A stretch of DNA of 64,000 nucleotides from Gnetum montanum (GCA_015680685.1 MNCI01005250.1:23677-87676); one strand, 5' to 3'; shown: positions 10,130 through 23,247, counted from the stretch's first letter. Program-made: numbers and translations. The notes: generated by a model not told the origin, from the sequence alone.

Positions 10130-12371
10130 ATGGCGAGCAGTGTTGCATCTCACAATTCAGCACCACACCCTGTATTTCACAGGGCAGAAATCGACACAAC
10201 AGCTCCATTTGAATCTGTTAAAGAAGCTGTAACATTGTTTGGCGAGAAGGTTCTTGGAGGTCAAATCTATGCTAATAAAATCAATAAATCTCCAGGGGGA
10301 GAGGTATAATACTACATTCTACACAACATGCATAATTTTGGAATCGTGGATCTTTTATATTTTTTATTGACGAGTAGGAACAATATTTCAAAATTAAGCA
10401 TAGATCATTAAGAGTACAATGTATTCAGATTTCATGACCAGCCATTTCTTTTGTAAAATTCACAAAGCAAAATATTTTTCTTGGGCATTCAACCCATGTT
10501 TATGATTTCTTTTTCAGAAACGAATCTCAAATTCAAAGAACAGAGAACTGCATATTATACAAAGGGAGTTATCCAAAGCTAGAGAACAGCTAAAGAATGC
10601 AGAGTCCACAAAGGTTCAAGCTCTCCGTGATCTAGAAAGGGCTAAGCATGTTGTTGAAAGCTTGACCCTTCAACTGGAAAAGGCTAATGAGTCCACAGCA
10701 AAAGCTGCCGAGGCTTCTGAAATTGCAAGAAAAAGGGCAGAGGAGCTTCAGGCTGTGAATGCAAATGCAGAGGTCTCCGATGGTGGCCGTGGTGTTTGGC
10801 AGTCAGAGTTGGATGAGGCCAGGGAACAGCATAGATTAGTTTTGACTGAATTGGATGCAGCCAAGCAGGAACTTAGGAAGATTAAACAAGAACATGCTGC
10901 TGCCTTGGAAGCCCAGATTTCTGCCCTAAAGAGAGCAGAAAGTTTCACAGCCTTAAAAGAGTCAAATCTCAAGAAGATAGATGAACTTTCCAAAGAGATT
11001 TCCGATGCTAATGAATCACTTATTCTTGTTAAGGTGGCTTCTGCGGAAGCAGGAAGGGAAAAGGCTGCAATTCTTTCAGAAAAGCAAGCTGAGGGACAGA
11101 AAGCTGCAGAGATGTTGGAAGAACTGAACAGGCAAATACTTGCCATGAAACAAGAGCTTGATGCTTCAAGAGATTTGGAAGCAAAGCTGGCTGCCACAAG
11201 GGCTGAAGTAGAATGTTTACAGAAGGAACTAGACGTGGCTAAAACATCTTCTCAGGCCATAGTTTCTAAGGCTAATGAAAATAAAAGTGCACTGAAAGAA
11301 GAAGCTAGCCGAGTGGAAGCTAAGGTTCAAGAACTTGAGGAAGCTAAAGCCAATCTTGAGAAAGTTACGGAGGAGGGAAATACTATGAAATCCCAGCTGG
11401 ATATTTTGAGGGCAGAGCTTGAAAAGGTAAGAAAGGAAGTTTCAGACCTCAAAAGGAAAGAAGGGGAGGCAGAAGCAGAAGCGGCAACCCTTAATGCAGA
11501 GCTGCATAAAAGCAGGTCAAAATTGGCATCAGCAGTGGCAGCAGAGGCAAAAGCCAAGGGTGCAGCATCAAGTCTTTCTTTAGCATTGCAGCAGCTGGCT
11601 TCTGAGGTTGAAGAAGCAAAGAAAGAGGCTGAAGTCATGAGAGAGGAGGCTAACAGGGCTCGCTCTGAGGCTGAAGAGACAAAAGCTGCCATCAAAAGTG
11701 CAGAGACTAGGCTGGAGGATGCTTTAAGAGAGGCTGAAGTAGCCAAGGCAGCAGAGGCAGCTGCTACAGCAAAAATCAAAGAGCTTTCAGAGAGGACCAA
11801 TGCTGCTCGAGTATCCACATCCGAATCCAGTGCAGAAATCATAATGTCACAAGAGGAGTACGATTCCATGTACAGGAAGGTTGATGAGTCTAATGATCTT
11901 GCAGAATTGAAGGTGGGTGTTGCAATGGCACATATTGAAGCAATTAAAGCAGGTGAGCAGGAATTGCTGATTAAATTGGATAAGGTGAACAGGGAAATTG
12001 AGGATATGAGGTCATCAGAGGAAGAAGCCTTGAAAAATGCAGAAAGGGCTTTTGCAGCCAAAAGAGCACTTGAGGGTGAGCTTCAAAAGAGAAGAGAGCA
12101 CGAGGAAAGAAAAAAAGCTGTCACTTTTGCAACCCTGCCTGATCGACATGATCCAGAAGATGAGGCTTCACTCTTTGCACATAAGCACACAGAATCTCTT
12201 GCTGAAGTGTTGAATCTCAAGATTCCTTCTCCGGATGTAATAAAGGGTGAACATTCTACTGAACTCCATTACCATTCAAAGAAGAAGAAGCCACACATTC
12301 CCAAGATTGGAAGAATTTTTAGCAAGGCTATAGGCAAGCCCCATGGTAATAATTCATCCAGTCAAAATTAA
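10130..12371 (+). CDS. WEB family (DUF827) coiled-coil protein, two exons
   Basis: The coding sequence joins 10130-10303 and 10518-12371 and gives 675 residues. The 214-base intron has gagag/gtataat and tttctttttcag/aaacg borders and phase 0, so the frame stays open across it. Residues 21-39 carry the family's [19 protein letters not shown] signature. Residues about 65-560 are a long heptad-rich coiled coil (Glu, Lys, Ala, Leu), including [20 protein letters not shown] near residue 500. The C-terminus is basic ([16 protein letters not shown]). Length and order match plant WEB/PMI-type proteins, some of which act in blue-light chloroplast movement through actin; whether this paralogue does is not shown. 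The ATG at 10130 was chosen over an upstream in-frame ATT codon. This is the only intact host gene in the window. Confidence 0.9.
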
Positions 12372-13029
12372 ATGAAACTTGCAGTTCTGATAATGTATCA
12401 TGATTTACTATTGATAAAATATTACTTGCGGCTGCAAGAAAAGATATTATTATGCACGTGCTTGCAGGTCTGTTCATTTAATTTGTTTCTTTTGCATAAT
12501 GCATAACCTTCATAGAGAATGTGCATCCCTGAGATCATGCTCTAGTCATGTCCTTTAAAGGGTTTCAACATGCTCTACTCTGGTGTTGCTGGGAAGAAAC
12601 TGTCCCCACTTGTCAATGAGTACAAGGCTGTCTTGGCTAAAACCTGAGCAGAGAAATAGCAACTCCAACATTATTCCTAGAACTTTTCCTGGGTATCAAG
12701 TCTCTCAAATTACTTGTTCGCAACAAGGCTTTGTGTATGTATATTTTGAGTTTGTAGTGGTTTCAGTTCTAAGTTAAATATTAGAAATATCGTTCCAGTC
12801 ATTCCCATTACGTGTAATGGAATTAAGTGCTGTTCTGTTCTAACCGAAACAAACGTTATTCCTGCAACATTGCAATTTATGAATTAGCTTCTACCATGTT
12901 TGGAACTGTCTCTTCAGCTTTTTGATGTAAATGGAATTTTTTTAATTGTACTCTATGGCTCTGTGAAAGACAAATGTTTTGTTAAAGGAAACAGTGTTTC
13001 GTGTTTCCTATTATGATGTATAGTTCTCT

Positions 13030-13149
13030 GCAAACGATGCAATTACGGTTGGAATAAAATTTTTATTCACATTCGAGTAAAATACAGGTGCAAACGATGC
13101 AATTACGGTTGGAATGAAATTTTTATTCACATTTGAGTAAAATACAGGT
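13030..13149. repeat. 60-base tandem duplication
   Basis: Two adjacent 60-base copies (13030-13089 and 13090-13149) start with gcaaacgatgcaattacggt and differ at two positions (a/g and c/t). The near identity indicates a recent event. Confidence 0.9.
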
Positions 13150-14874
13150 GCAAATTAATCTTTTTGTTTATCATAGTTCAGTAGCATTTCCAAGCAAGTT
13201 TCTACGGTTATAAACATTTATACCATCAACCGACTCTAATTATGCTTACTAGCCAAATTTCCGTTAACACCTGGACTGGTAACATAATCCCCAAAATTCA
13301 CTCAGTTTTTGATACTATATACAACGTTATTATACCCTAATAATTAGGGATTTTTATTCAACATTTTCGCTCAACAGTCAACACCCTTAACAGATAAGTA
13401 GGGTCATTTGTACACAACACCTGAGCATGCAACCTCTTTGTAACACGAACAGATTTCAACGGATGTACTCCGACACATAGTTGGACGTCAATCAGGAGTG
13501 CGCTGTCAAAAAAAAATTACCAGTGATATTAAGATCCAAGATGAAAATGTAAATCAAAGCAGATACCCATGTTAATTTCTTGACGAGAAAATGGACACAA
13601 GTTTAGTTTAAGTCGTAGAAATTCTTCCTAATCCTTGGAAAATGCCATGGATATCAGGGACACTCCAAGCAGGCAGGACATGCCTCTCTTCGAAATTTTC
13701 CCAACTTGGATACCTTGCTGACGAAGTGTAAAATAGGTCTTGTTGGATGGTATTCTAACATACATTGACGTAAAACTCTTTCCTTCTTGGAATAGCCAAG
13801 GTCTAAGTTTGTGGTTTCCGAGGAAGTGCCTTTGAAGTTATTTGTGTAAAATGTTCTATTCAATTATAAAAATGATTACAAGTATAGTGATTAATCCGCT
13901 GGGGTTGTATGTTTTCGCATGTACGGTAAATATTAAATTCGTGATGATGGTTGGTTTTACACAGTTCAATTTGGGACCAGAATTAAATAACAGAATGGAA
14001 AACAGAGAGAATCTAAAATTTCTGGAAGGATATGAACGTGCATGTTACTTGCCACATTTTCAATGCAATATGTTCTTAGTTTCGGTTCATTACATGAAAA
14101 CAAGTTTCTGAATAGGGGAAATATCAACTGCCTTGTATATTAGGTCATCGAATTTTGTACCAACGGTTAATTCAGTTTAAATTTCAGAAATCACTAAGTC
14201 TTAAAACTTACGAAATTGAATATTTGCTCATAACATAGCGTTGTCTCCTGGTGTTGACCTCTTCAGTATCTTGGATGCTTTGTAGGTTGCACAGTAAAAA
14301 AATTAAAATGTGTTAAATGAAAATTTGACTCACAGACGGTAAAAAGAGCTCAGTAATGACTAATGAGCATGATAAATAATATTAACCCCACTGGCCCACA
14401 GTCAACTTTAACACAAAAGGTAGAGGCCACCCATATTCAACAACAAAAAGATAAAAACCCAACCCACCCAGCCACCAGACAGGTTTCTCTAACTAAAACG
14501 AAAGGGGAACAAAAAATGACAACAATAGCAAATGAATACCTGGATGTTGGAATTCCAGGTCTTTCAGACAAAAACCCGAGTGGATTTTCGGGGCTCTCAA
14601 AAATGCTGGGCCTGCAATGCGTGGTGAACATAAAGAGATTCCATTACTCGGATCTGTGAGGATTCTGCAGAGCCCAAATTCACTACCCCAACTCGCCTAT
14701 GTATCTTCTCAGAAGGTGCTTCAACACAGTAGAAATTTCATTGCTCACAAATTCTATCCAGCATAATAGCTATTTCCCCCCAGTGTATCCGTAGTCTTCC
14801 TATAATGCCTTCAGTAAAAAATTTGGACCTACCTAATTCTGATGCTGCTGCTGAATCCATTAAAAGCACCGAAA

Positions 14875-14928
14875 AGCCTTGTTGGGATTGCAGATGAGAT
14901 CAGCCTTGTTGGGATTGCAGATGAGATC
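14875..14928. repeat. 27-base tandem duplication
   Basis: The unit agccttgttgggattgcaga plus tgagatc occurs twice without a mismatch (14875-14901 and 14902-14928). Confidence 0.9.
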
Positions 14929-15007
14929 GAGGGGTTCTCCGTAATTTGCCAGTTCTGTAACACATTAGAAAGAAACCTGCAAGTTAAGTAAATTGGCATA
15001 AAAGTTG

Positions 15008-15453
15008 TGTGTGAGTAAAGTGAAGGCAACTGTTGTTCACATAACCTCAAATATTTTCATCTTAATTACAAGTACTATCTTTTTTGTAATTGTAATTGTA
15101 CAGTACAACTGCAGATATTTGAAATATAGTCAATGTAAAATTATTGTTCATCTCTGTCATTTTACTGCTGTTAATATCTAATTTACATTTAGTTAACACT
15201 ACCTACGAGTGTTCATCTATGCTATAAATATTGTTACAATGAAGCTTTTAAAGTAGTGTGTTTGGCTTTTATCACTATGCTTTTTTTTTCATTCTTTGCT
15301 GTTCATTGTGTTTTAGAAATTCTCTCTGAGCTCACATAAAGATCGAGGAGCCTGTTCCTTGTTGGGTTTTTCTTGTTTTTCTTTAAGATATATTATTGTG
15401 TTTTTTCTATTGATTTGTTTTTTACTGTTATCACAATTGATCTAAAAATCACA
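15008..15453 (+). repeat. 5' LTR of the outer plus-strand copia element
   Basis: The LTR runs from TGTGTGAGTAAAG to CTAAAAATCACA. It has a TATA box (ctataaata near 15221) and is followed at once by the primer binding site. It is the inverted counterpart of 15519-15967. Confidence 0.8.
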
Positions 15454-15454
15454 A

Positions 15455-15470
15455 TTGGTATTGAAGCCAA
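15455..15470 (+). promoter_or_regulatory. Primer binding site (tRNA-Met type)
   Basis: TTGGTATTGAAGCCAA directly follows the LTR and resembles the TTGGTATCAGAGCC site complementary to initiator tRNA-Met, typical of plant copia elements. Confidence 0.75.
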
Positions 15471-15518
15471 GTTCTGTCATGGTGGTTTTTTTTTTCTTTT
15501 GTGGTGTTGTTCAATAAT

Positions 15519-15967
15519 TGTGATTTTTATATTCTTAGTGATAATAGTAAAAAAATAAATCAATAGAAAACACAAAAATATATGATGGGGAAACACAAAA
15601 AAAAAAACCCATGCAAGAAACAGGCTCCTAGATCCTTATGTCAGCTCAGAAAAAATTTCTGAAACACAATGAACAACAAAGAACAAGAAAGTAGAAAGCA
15701 TTGGGATAAAAGCCAATTGGAGGCTTCCTTGTAACCATATTTATAGCATGGGATGCCAGATGTAAATTGGATATTAACAGTAATAAAGAGATAAACAATG
15801 CTTTTACATTGACTATATTTCAAATATCTGCAATTAAATACTTAACATTGTAAGTTATTATAACATCACTATTGTACCATACAATTACAGAAAAGATAGT
15901 GCTTGTAATCAAAGAGATGACAATACTTGAGCTTATGTGAACAACAGTTGCCTTCACTTTACTCACA
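15519..15967 (-). repeat. 3' LTR of inner copia copy H1
   Basis: On the plus strand it runs from tgtgatttttatattc to tttactcaca. The complement of the purine tract (attctccctctta) follows at 15968-15980. It lies head to head with the LTR at 15008-15453, separated by 65 bases. Confidence 0.8.
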
Positions 15968-15981
15968 ATTCTCCCTCTTAA
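15968..15981 (-). promoter_or_regulatory. Polypurine tract of copia copy H1
   Basis: The minus strand reads taagagggagaat directly before the LTR. The same motif is found at 20523-20536 (minus) and 23235-23247 (plus). Confidence 0.7.
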
Positions 15982-16339
15982 AGGCAAACTTGTCGTGAAG
16001 CTTGATCCAAATCTTAGATGGTATCACCTTCCATAACACCAATAGCTATTCGATACCATAAAAGTTTTTTAGCAAACAAAGATATTGTATCATATCAGTA
16101 GGATTCTCTTCTGTCTTAATTTTTTCAAGAAAAATTCTTTGTTCATTTATCTGCTATAGTGATATTGTATTTCTATATGCTTCGTCCTACTATGGAAAGT
16201 GGGATTTTTGGATATATAAATTGCACTTTGGTTATCACAACCAATTTTCATAATTTTTTTATAAATTCTAAGTTTAGCCACTAATCTTTGAAGCTCGACT
16301 AGTTAGGTTTACAACAACATATTTTACTTTAGTAGTAAA

Positions 16340-19300
16340 CTAAGCTACACAAAACTACAACTAGCTCTTCTAAGAGATAGCACCACCAAAGATATTGAAC
16401 ACATATCCCTTGGTTGATTTTCTATTGTCTAAATCCTCATCCCAATCAGCATCCACATAACCATATAGAATGGATGAATTACTTTGATAACAAATACCAA
16501 AGTTCATAGTACTACGAAGATATTGGAAAACTTGTTTTACAGCAATCCAATGTTGTTTCCCTAGATTAGACATATACCTGCTAAGTTTTCCAACAATGTA
16601 TGCAATATGAGGTCAAGTAGTGACCATTACATACATCAAACTATTGACATCACTAGCATATGGAATTTTTATCATGAGCTCTTTTTCATTATCTGTCTTG
16701 GGACATTGTTCAACTAAGAGTTTCATCCCAATTTCATAGGGTGTTGCCACAGGCTTACAATCTTGCATATTATATCTTTTTAAGATATTTTGCACATATG
16801 CAAATTGTCCAACCCAAAGTTTGTTATTATTTTTATTTCTTTTAATTTCCATGTCCAAAATTCTTTTAATAGCACCAAGATCTTTCATCTCAAACCGAGA
16901 AGAAAGAAGCTTTTTCAACTTCTTAATTTCATCGATGTCACTTCTTGCTATTAACATGTCATCAACATGTAGTAGTAAAATTAAGAGTTTTCCATTTTTA
17001 TTTTTGACATATAAGTAAAAGTCTTCCTGACTTCTAATGAAAACAATATTTAACATGTGTTCATTAAATTTTTTATTCCACATCCTTGGTGCTTGTTTGA
17101 GCCCATACAATGATCTTAGCAACTAACACATCATATACTCTTTTCCTTTCACTTCATACCCTTTAGGTTGAAGTATATATATTTCCTCCCTAAGATCACC
17201 ATTGAGGAAAGCAGTTTTTACATCCATTTGTTCAAGTTTTAGATCATAAGCTATTACTGTTGATAGCAATGATCTAATGGATGTTAATTTTACCACAGGG
17301 AAGAAGATTTCATCATAATGAATTCCCTTCTTTTGGGAATAACCCTTAGCAATAAGATGTGCTTTAAATTGGTCACTAGATTTAATTTTGAACACCCACT
17401 TACATCCAATTGGTTTTATATCATATGGAAGTTTAACCAATTCCCATGTCTTATTCTTATGAATAGTGAACATTTCATCATCTATCGCTTGCTTTCATTC
17501 TTTATGATAAAGAGATGTACACGCTTCATCATAAGTAAGTGGTTCAACTTCAACGACTAGAATTTGATCTTCAATGGAGTGGGTAATTTTCTTATGCGAC
17601 CATACCATCTTAAGAGTTGTGAAGTTGATGGAGCATTATGTTGATACTCGATTTCCTCATCTTCACTTTCATCTTCCTCTATACTTATGTCTTGTTTATT
17701 ATGCACACCATCCTGCTAGTTAGGAGATATCTCCTACTGAGGGAGGATGTTCCTTTGAATTTCCTTTATTAACTTGAAAAGATACATGATCAAGTGTTAC
17801 ATCATTAGAGAGATTACACTTAATATGTTTGCAAGACTCTTTAAATAGAACATCATGACTATAGATAACCCTCTTAGTTTCTAGGTTGTATAACTTATAA
17901 CCTTTAACACCATGACCATAACCAAGGAAAATACATATTACAAATTTATAATCTAATTTTGATCTATCAAATTTTGGAATGTGAACATAAGCTTCACATC
18001 CAAAACTCAAAGATAATTTAAATTAACAGACTTGTCGCTCCATATTTCTTCTAGAATCTTTCCATCAATTGCAAACGATGGAGACCTATTGATGAGATAG
18101 CAAGTAGTTGTTGCAACTTTAGCCCAAAAATGTTTACCAAGACTAGCTTCACTTACCATGTATCCGATTCTTTCCAGTAATGTTCTATTAAAACATTTAG
18201 CTACTCCATTCTATTCGGGAAATTTTGGAATAGTCTTTTGCTTGTATTTACAAAAATTATTAAAAGCATGGGAGCAAAATTCACCACAATTATCTATTCT
18301 GAGAACCTTGATTTTCTTTCCTAAATAATTTTCCACAAGAGCTTTGAACTCTTTAAATTTTTCAAACACTTCAAACTTATGTTTCATTAAATAGATCCAA
18401 GCTTTCCTTGAAAAATCATCAATGAATGAAACATAATATGTAGCACCTCCAAGTAAAAATGTTTGCAAGTCTTTAGTTGGTTTACATACATCACTATGTA
18501 TTAACTCTAACACTTGATTAACTTTAGCATTCCTTCTTTGCAATCTTGAACGTGTTTGTTTACGAAGTAGGTAATGATGACCAAAATTTAGAGATTCTTT
18601 TGTAAGGTTAATTTTACCTTTTTTATGTAGTTTCTTTAAATCTTTTTCACTTAAATGTGTCAATCTTCTATGCCAAAGATCAATGCTTGAATGCAAGTCT
18701 GTAACAACTACCATGTTAAAGTTGTGCTACAACATTCTTGCTTCTAACTAGTAAAGTCTTCCCACCTTTACACCAATGGCTAGAGGTAAAGACCCTTGCA
18801 AGATTTTACATTTTCCTTCACCAAATATGATAGTTAGACCTGTAGAATCTAACTCACTCATAGACTCATTCTGAGTTTAGGTACATGACGAACATGAGAT
18901 ATAGTTTTAATGATTCCATCCTTAAATTGGATTTTAACTTTACCATACCCAACAACATCATAAGGAGCATCATCACCTAGTTTGACCACACCGAGATTAC
19001 AAACAAAGTATTCACAAAACCATTCAAGGTGTGGGGTATAGTGATAAGAAGCACCAAAATCAATATACCAAGAAACTCTCTCAGTGTTATCAACTGATGA
19101 CATCACATACAAATCTCCCTCTTGATGAGAAGGAAGAATTTCATTATTATTATTATTTGCATACACTTTTCCTTTCTTTGTTGCTTTACAATCTTTTTTA
19201 AGATGACTAATCTTTCCATAATTTCAACATATTGGTTTCGTGGAATTTTTCTGGGATCTAGGAGGTTCAAACTGTGAGCATTTATTCAACTTTAAGTTGG

Positions 19301-19790
19301 AGTTTTTGGCAAGGAAAAGACCACTTTGGATAGGGGCACACCTTTTAATTCTCCTTTCTTCACTCAGGAGTTTGGCTACAATAGTATCAAAATTAAGAGT
19401 TGGCATAGAATTACTCATTGACATTACAAAAGTATTCCAAGATTGAGGAAGAGACTCTAAAAGCTACATATAATGATCTTCCTCTTTCATTTTATCTTCA
19501 ACTACTTCAAGTTGCATCATGATATCGTTAAGATACTTAAATGATCAGTAATTAACATACCTTCAGGCATCTTGAGTGTGTGTAAATTCCATATATGAAA
19601 CAATCTATTAGCAAATAATTTTGTTTGGTACAAATTTTTTAATTTGTTCCACAAATCTTTGACAGTTAGAACTCCAGAAACATTAACCAGCATTGAACAA
19701 GAGAAACACAAACAAATTCTACTTCATGCCTTTCTATCCAAGGCCTCCTAGTCTAAATTTGTGATAGTAGCAAGCTTTGAATGAGTAATT
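16340..19790 (-). pseudogene. Copia gag-pol remnant H1
   Basis: The minus strand shows the copia order gag, protease, integrase, RT, RNase H with many stops and frameshifts. Gag (about 19224-19780) has a UBN2-like stretch (VKDLWNKLKNLYQTKL). Protease (18858-19166) has YIDFGASYH, where the usual DSGAS is DFGAS. Integrase (18211-18714) has HRRLTHL, HSDVC, FIDDFSRKAW and a degenerate RIDNCGEF. RT (16613-17473) has KWVFKIK, DVKTAFLNGDL, SLYGLKQAPRMW and the catalytic HVDDM in place of YVDDM. RNase H (16370-16573) has GYVDADWDEDLDNRKST. The order IN before RT defines Ty1/copia. Confidence 0.88.
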
Positions 19791-19933
19791 ACTTGCTAGA
19801 GATCTTTGCTAACAAGAAGATCCTCCATGTACATTCTTCAAACTTCATAATCATTACTAGAGAATTTTTCAATTTTAATTTTTGCCATACCCTAAAATCA
19901 AGCAACATCACAAAAAAACCGCCACGAAAGAAA

Positions 19934-19949
19934 TTGGCTCCAATACCAA
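19934..19949 (-). promoter_or_regulatory. Primer binding site of copia copy H1
   Basis: The plus strand reads ttggctccaataccaa. Its complement, TTGGTATTGGAGCCAA, is the tRNA-Met-type site beside the LTR at 19951. Confidence 0.75.
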
Positions 19950-19950
19950 T

Positions 19951-20522
19951 TGTGATTTTTAGATTGTTCATGATAATAGTAAAAAAAATAAATCAATAGA
20001 AAAACACAAGAATATATACTAAAATTGAAGTCAGTGGTGAAGTGCCTTGGCTTTTTCTTGAAGAAGATAGGCTAAGAAAAGTCCCTGAGCCATGTGGTAG
20101 AGAGTGTCCCACTCGAAAGGGTAGACCCATGCTATGCTTGCAATATAAGGTTAAGATGTGTGGAGTACCCTTTCCCATGACATGCGTGGGCCCTACGGCC
20201 ACCATTTCTAGTAATGCACCTCATGGTGATTGCTACGCATTGCTTTAAAGGCTTTCTTATAATCATATTTATAGCATGAAATGGACATCTGCAAATAGTG
20301 TTAACCAAGTATAAACTGAATATTAACAACAGTAAAATGACAGAGATGAACAATAGTTTTACATTAACTATATTTCAAATATTTGTAGTTAAATACTCAA
20401 CACTGTAGTTTATTACAACATAACTGTTGTACCATGCAATTACAAAAAAGATAATGCTTGTAATCAAAGAGATGAAAATACCTAAGCTTATGTGAATGGC
20501 AATTTCATTCAGTTTACTCACA
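19951..20522 (-). repeat. LTR shared by copia copies H1 and H2
   Basis: This minus-strand LTR (572 bases) has a primer site on its left and a purine tract (complement cctcttgaaggc) on its right. It therefore serves as 5' LTR of H1 and 3' LTR of H2, as expected after recombination between tandem copies. It is longer than the other LTRs here because about 20017-20247 is unlike them. Confidence 0.75.
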
Positions 20523-20929
20523 ATTCTCCCTCTTGAAGGCAAAGTTGCCATGAAGCCTAATCCAAACCTTAGATGGTATCACCTTTTATGACACCAATAG
20601 CTGTTCGACACCATAACATTTTTTTAGCAGATAAAGATTTTTTCATCATATTAGCAAGATTCTCTTCTGTCTTAATTTTTTCAAAAAGAATTCTTTGTTC
20701 ATTTATCTACTCTTGAATATAGTGATGTTGTATTTCTATATGCCTTGTCCTACTATGGAAAGTGGGATTCTTGGATATATAAATTGCACTTTGGTTATCA
20801 CAACCAATTTTCACAATCTTTTTATGAATTTCAAGTTCAACTACTAATCTCTGAAGCCATGTTGCTTCCCAACTAGCTAGGTTTGTAGCAACATATTCTA
20901 CTTTAGTAGTAGACTTAGCTATACAAGAC

Positions 20930-23160
20930 TACAATTGGCGTTTCCCAAAGATAGCACCACCAAAGATATTAAACACATATCCACTAGTTGATTTTCTATT
21001 ATCTAAATCCCCACCTCAATCAGCATTCACATAACCATGTAGAATGGATAAATCACTTTGATAACAAATACCAAAGTTCATAGTACCATGAAGATATCGA
21101 AAAACTCATTTTACAACAATCTAATGTTGTTTTCCTAGATTAGACATATACTTACTGAGTTTTCCAACAATGTATGCAATATCAGGTCTAGTAGTGACCA
21201 TTACATACATCAAACTGTTGACATCACTAGCATATGGAATTTTTATCATGAGCTCTTTTTCATCATCTTTCCTGGGACATTGTTCAACTAAGAGTTTCAT
21301 CCCAATTTCACAAGGTGTTGTCACAGGCTTACAATCTTGCATATTATATCTTTTTAAGATATTTTGCACATATGCAAATTGTCCAACCCAAAGTTTGTTA
21401 TTACCTTTGTTTCTTTTAATTTCCATGCCCAAAATTCTTTTAACAGCACCAAGATCTTTCATCTCAAACTGAGAAGAAAGAAGTTGTTTCAACTCCTTAA
21501 TTTCATCGATGTCACTTCCTACTATTAACATGTCATCAACATATAGTAGCAAAATTAAAAGTTTCTCATTTTTATTTTTGACATATAAGTAGGAGTCTTC
21601 TTGACTTCTAGTGAAGCCAAGATTTAACATGTGTTCATTAAATTTTTTATTCCACATCCTTCATACTTGTTTGATCCCATACAATGATCTTAGCAATTGA
21701 CACACCGTATGCTTTTTTCCTTTCACTTCATACCCTTTAGGTTGAAGCATAGATATTTCCTCCTCAAGATCACCATTGAGGAAAGTAGTTTTAACCTTCA
21801 TTTGTTCAAGTTCTAGATCATAAGCTGTTGCTGTTGATAGCAATGATCTAATGGATGTTAATTTTACCACAGGAAAGAAGAATTCATCATAATCAATTCC
21901 CTTCTTTTGCAAATAGCCCTTAGCAACAAGACATGCTTTAAACTGGTTACCAAATTTAATTTGGAACACCCACTTACATCCAATTGGTTTTCTATCAAAT
22001 GGAAGTTCAACCAATTCCCATGCCCTATTTTTATGAATAGGAGACATTTCATCAACCATCGCTTGCTTTCATTCTTTATGATAAAGAAATGTACATGCTT
22101 CATCATAAGTAAGTGGTTTAGCTTCAGTGATTAGAATTTGATCTTCAAATCAAGTGGGTAATTTTCTTATGCAACCAGACCATCTTAAGGGTTGTGAAGT
22201 TGATGGAGTATCATGTTGATACTCTATTTCCTCATCTTCCCCTATACTTATTTTTTGTATATTATTCACACCATCCTGTTGGTTAGGAGTAATATCTCCT
22301 ACCGAGGGAGGATGACCCCCTGAATTTCCTTTATTAACTTGAAAAGATACATGATCAGGTGTTACATCATTAGAGAGATTGCACTTAATATGTTTGCAAG
22401 ACTCTCTAAATACAACATCATGACCATAGATAACCCTCTTAGCTTTTGGGTTGTACAACTCATAAGCTTTAATACCATGATCATAACCAAGGAAAATACA
22501 TCTTATAGACTTATAGTCTAATTTTGATCTATCAATTTTTGAAATATGAACATAAGTTTTACACCCAAAAACTCAAAGATAATTCAAATTAACAAGCTTG
22601 CTACTCCATATTTCTTCTGGAATCTTTCCATTAATTGCAAAGGATGGAGACTTATTGATGAGATAGGATGTAGTCATTGCAACTTCAGCCCAAAAAATGT
22701 TTACCAAAACTAGCTTCACTCAACATTCATCTGATCCTTTCCAGCAACATTTTATTAAAATGTTCAGCTACTCCATTCTGTTCAAGAGTTCTTGGAATAG
22801 TCTTTTGCCTATATATGCCATATTCTTTACAAAATGTCAAAAGCATAGGAGCAAAATTCATCATAATTATCTATTCTAAGAACCTTGTTTTTATTTCCTA
22901 AATAATTTTCAACAAGAGCTTTGAACTCTTTGAATTTTTCAAACACTTCAAATTTATGTTTCATTAAATAGTTCCAACCTTTCTTGGAAAAATCATCAAT
23001 GAATAAAACATAATATGTAGCACCTTCAAATAAGAATGTTTGCAAGTCTTTAATTGGTTCACATAGATCACTGTGTATTAACTCTAACACTTGATTAACT
23101 TTAGCATTACTTCTTGGCAATTCTGAACGTGTTTGTTTACCAAGTAGGCAATGATGACAA
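20930..23160 (-). pseudogene. Copia pol remnant H2 (truncated at integrase)
   Basis: It is closely related to H1 and on the same strand. RT (21121-22059) has KWVFQIK, YGIKQ and the catalytic YVDDM. The RNase H region lies at about 20930-21120 and integrase (22827-23120) has HSDLCEP and FIDDFSKKGW. Gag, protease and the 5' LTR are missing. Near 23160 the sequence changes directly into the 3' tail of the plus-strand outer element. RT of this copy is better kept than in H1, but several stops remain. Confidence 0.85.
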
Positions 23161-23247
23161 AAATCTTTATTTGCTGAAAAATGTTTATGGTGTCATGGAA
23201 GGTGACATCATCTAAGGTCTAACATCTTTGCCTTTAAGAGGGAGAAT

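Larger units (their letters stand above)
12372..15007. other. 3' flank of the WEB gene and intergenic sequence
   Basis: The 3' untranslated region probably extends a few hundred bases (gataaaat at about 12413-12420 is a possible polyadenylation signal). Beyond it only short, featureless ORFs occur. Two tandem duplications (13030-13149 and 14875-14928) are listed separately. Confidence 0.4.

Noticed and set aside
10748-11197. Antisense ORF of 149 codons opposite the WEB coding exon
   Set aside because: It mirrors the biased Glu/Ala/Lys codons of the coiled coil and has no recognisable domain; the same holds for the 244-codon antisense ORF at 11327-12061.
14363-14659. 98-codon ORF
   Set aside because: No domain, repeats or homologue in the window; composition is that of noncoding sequence.
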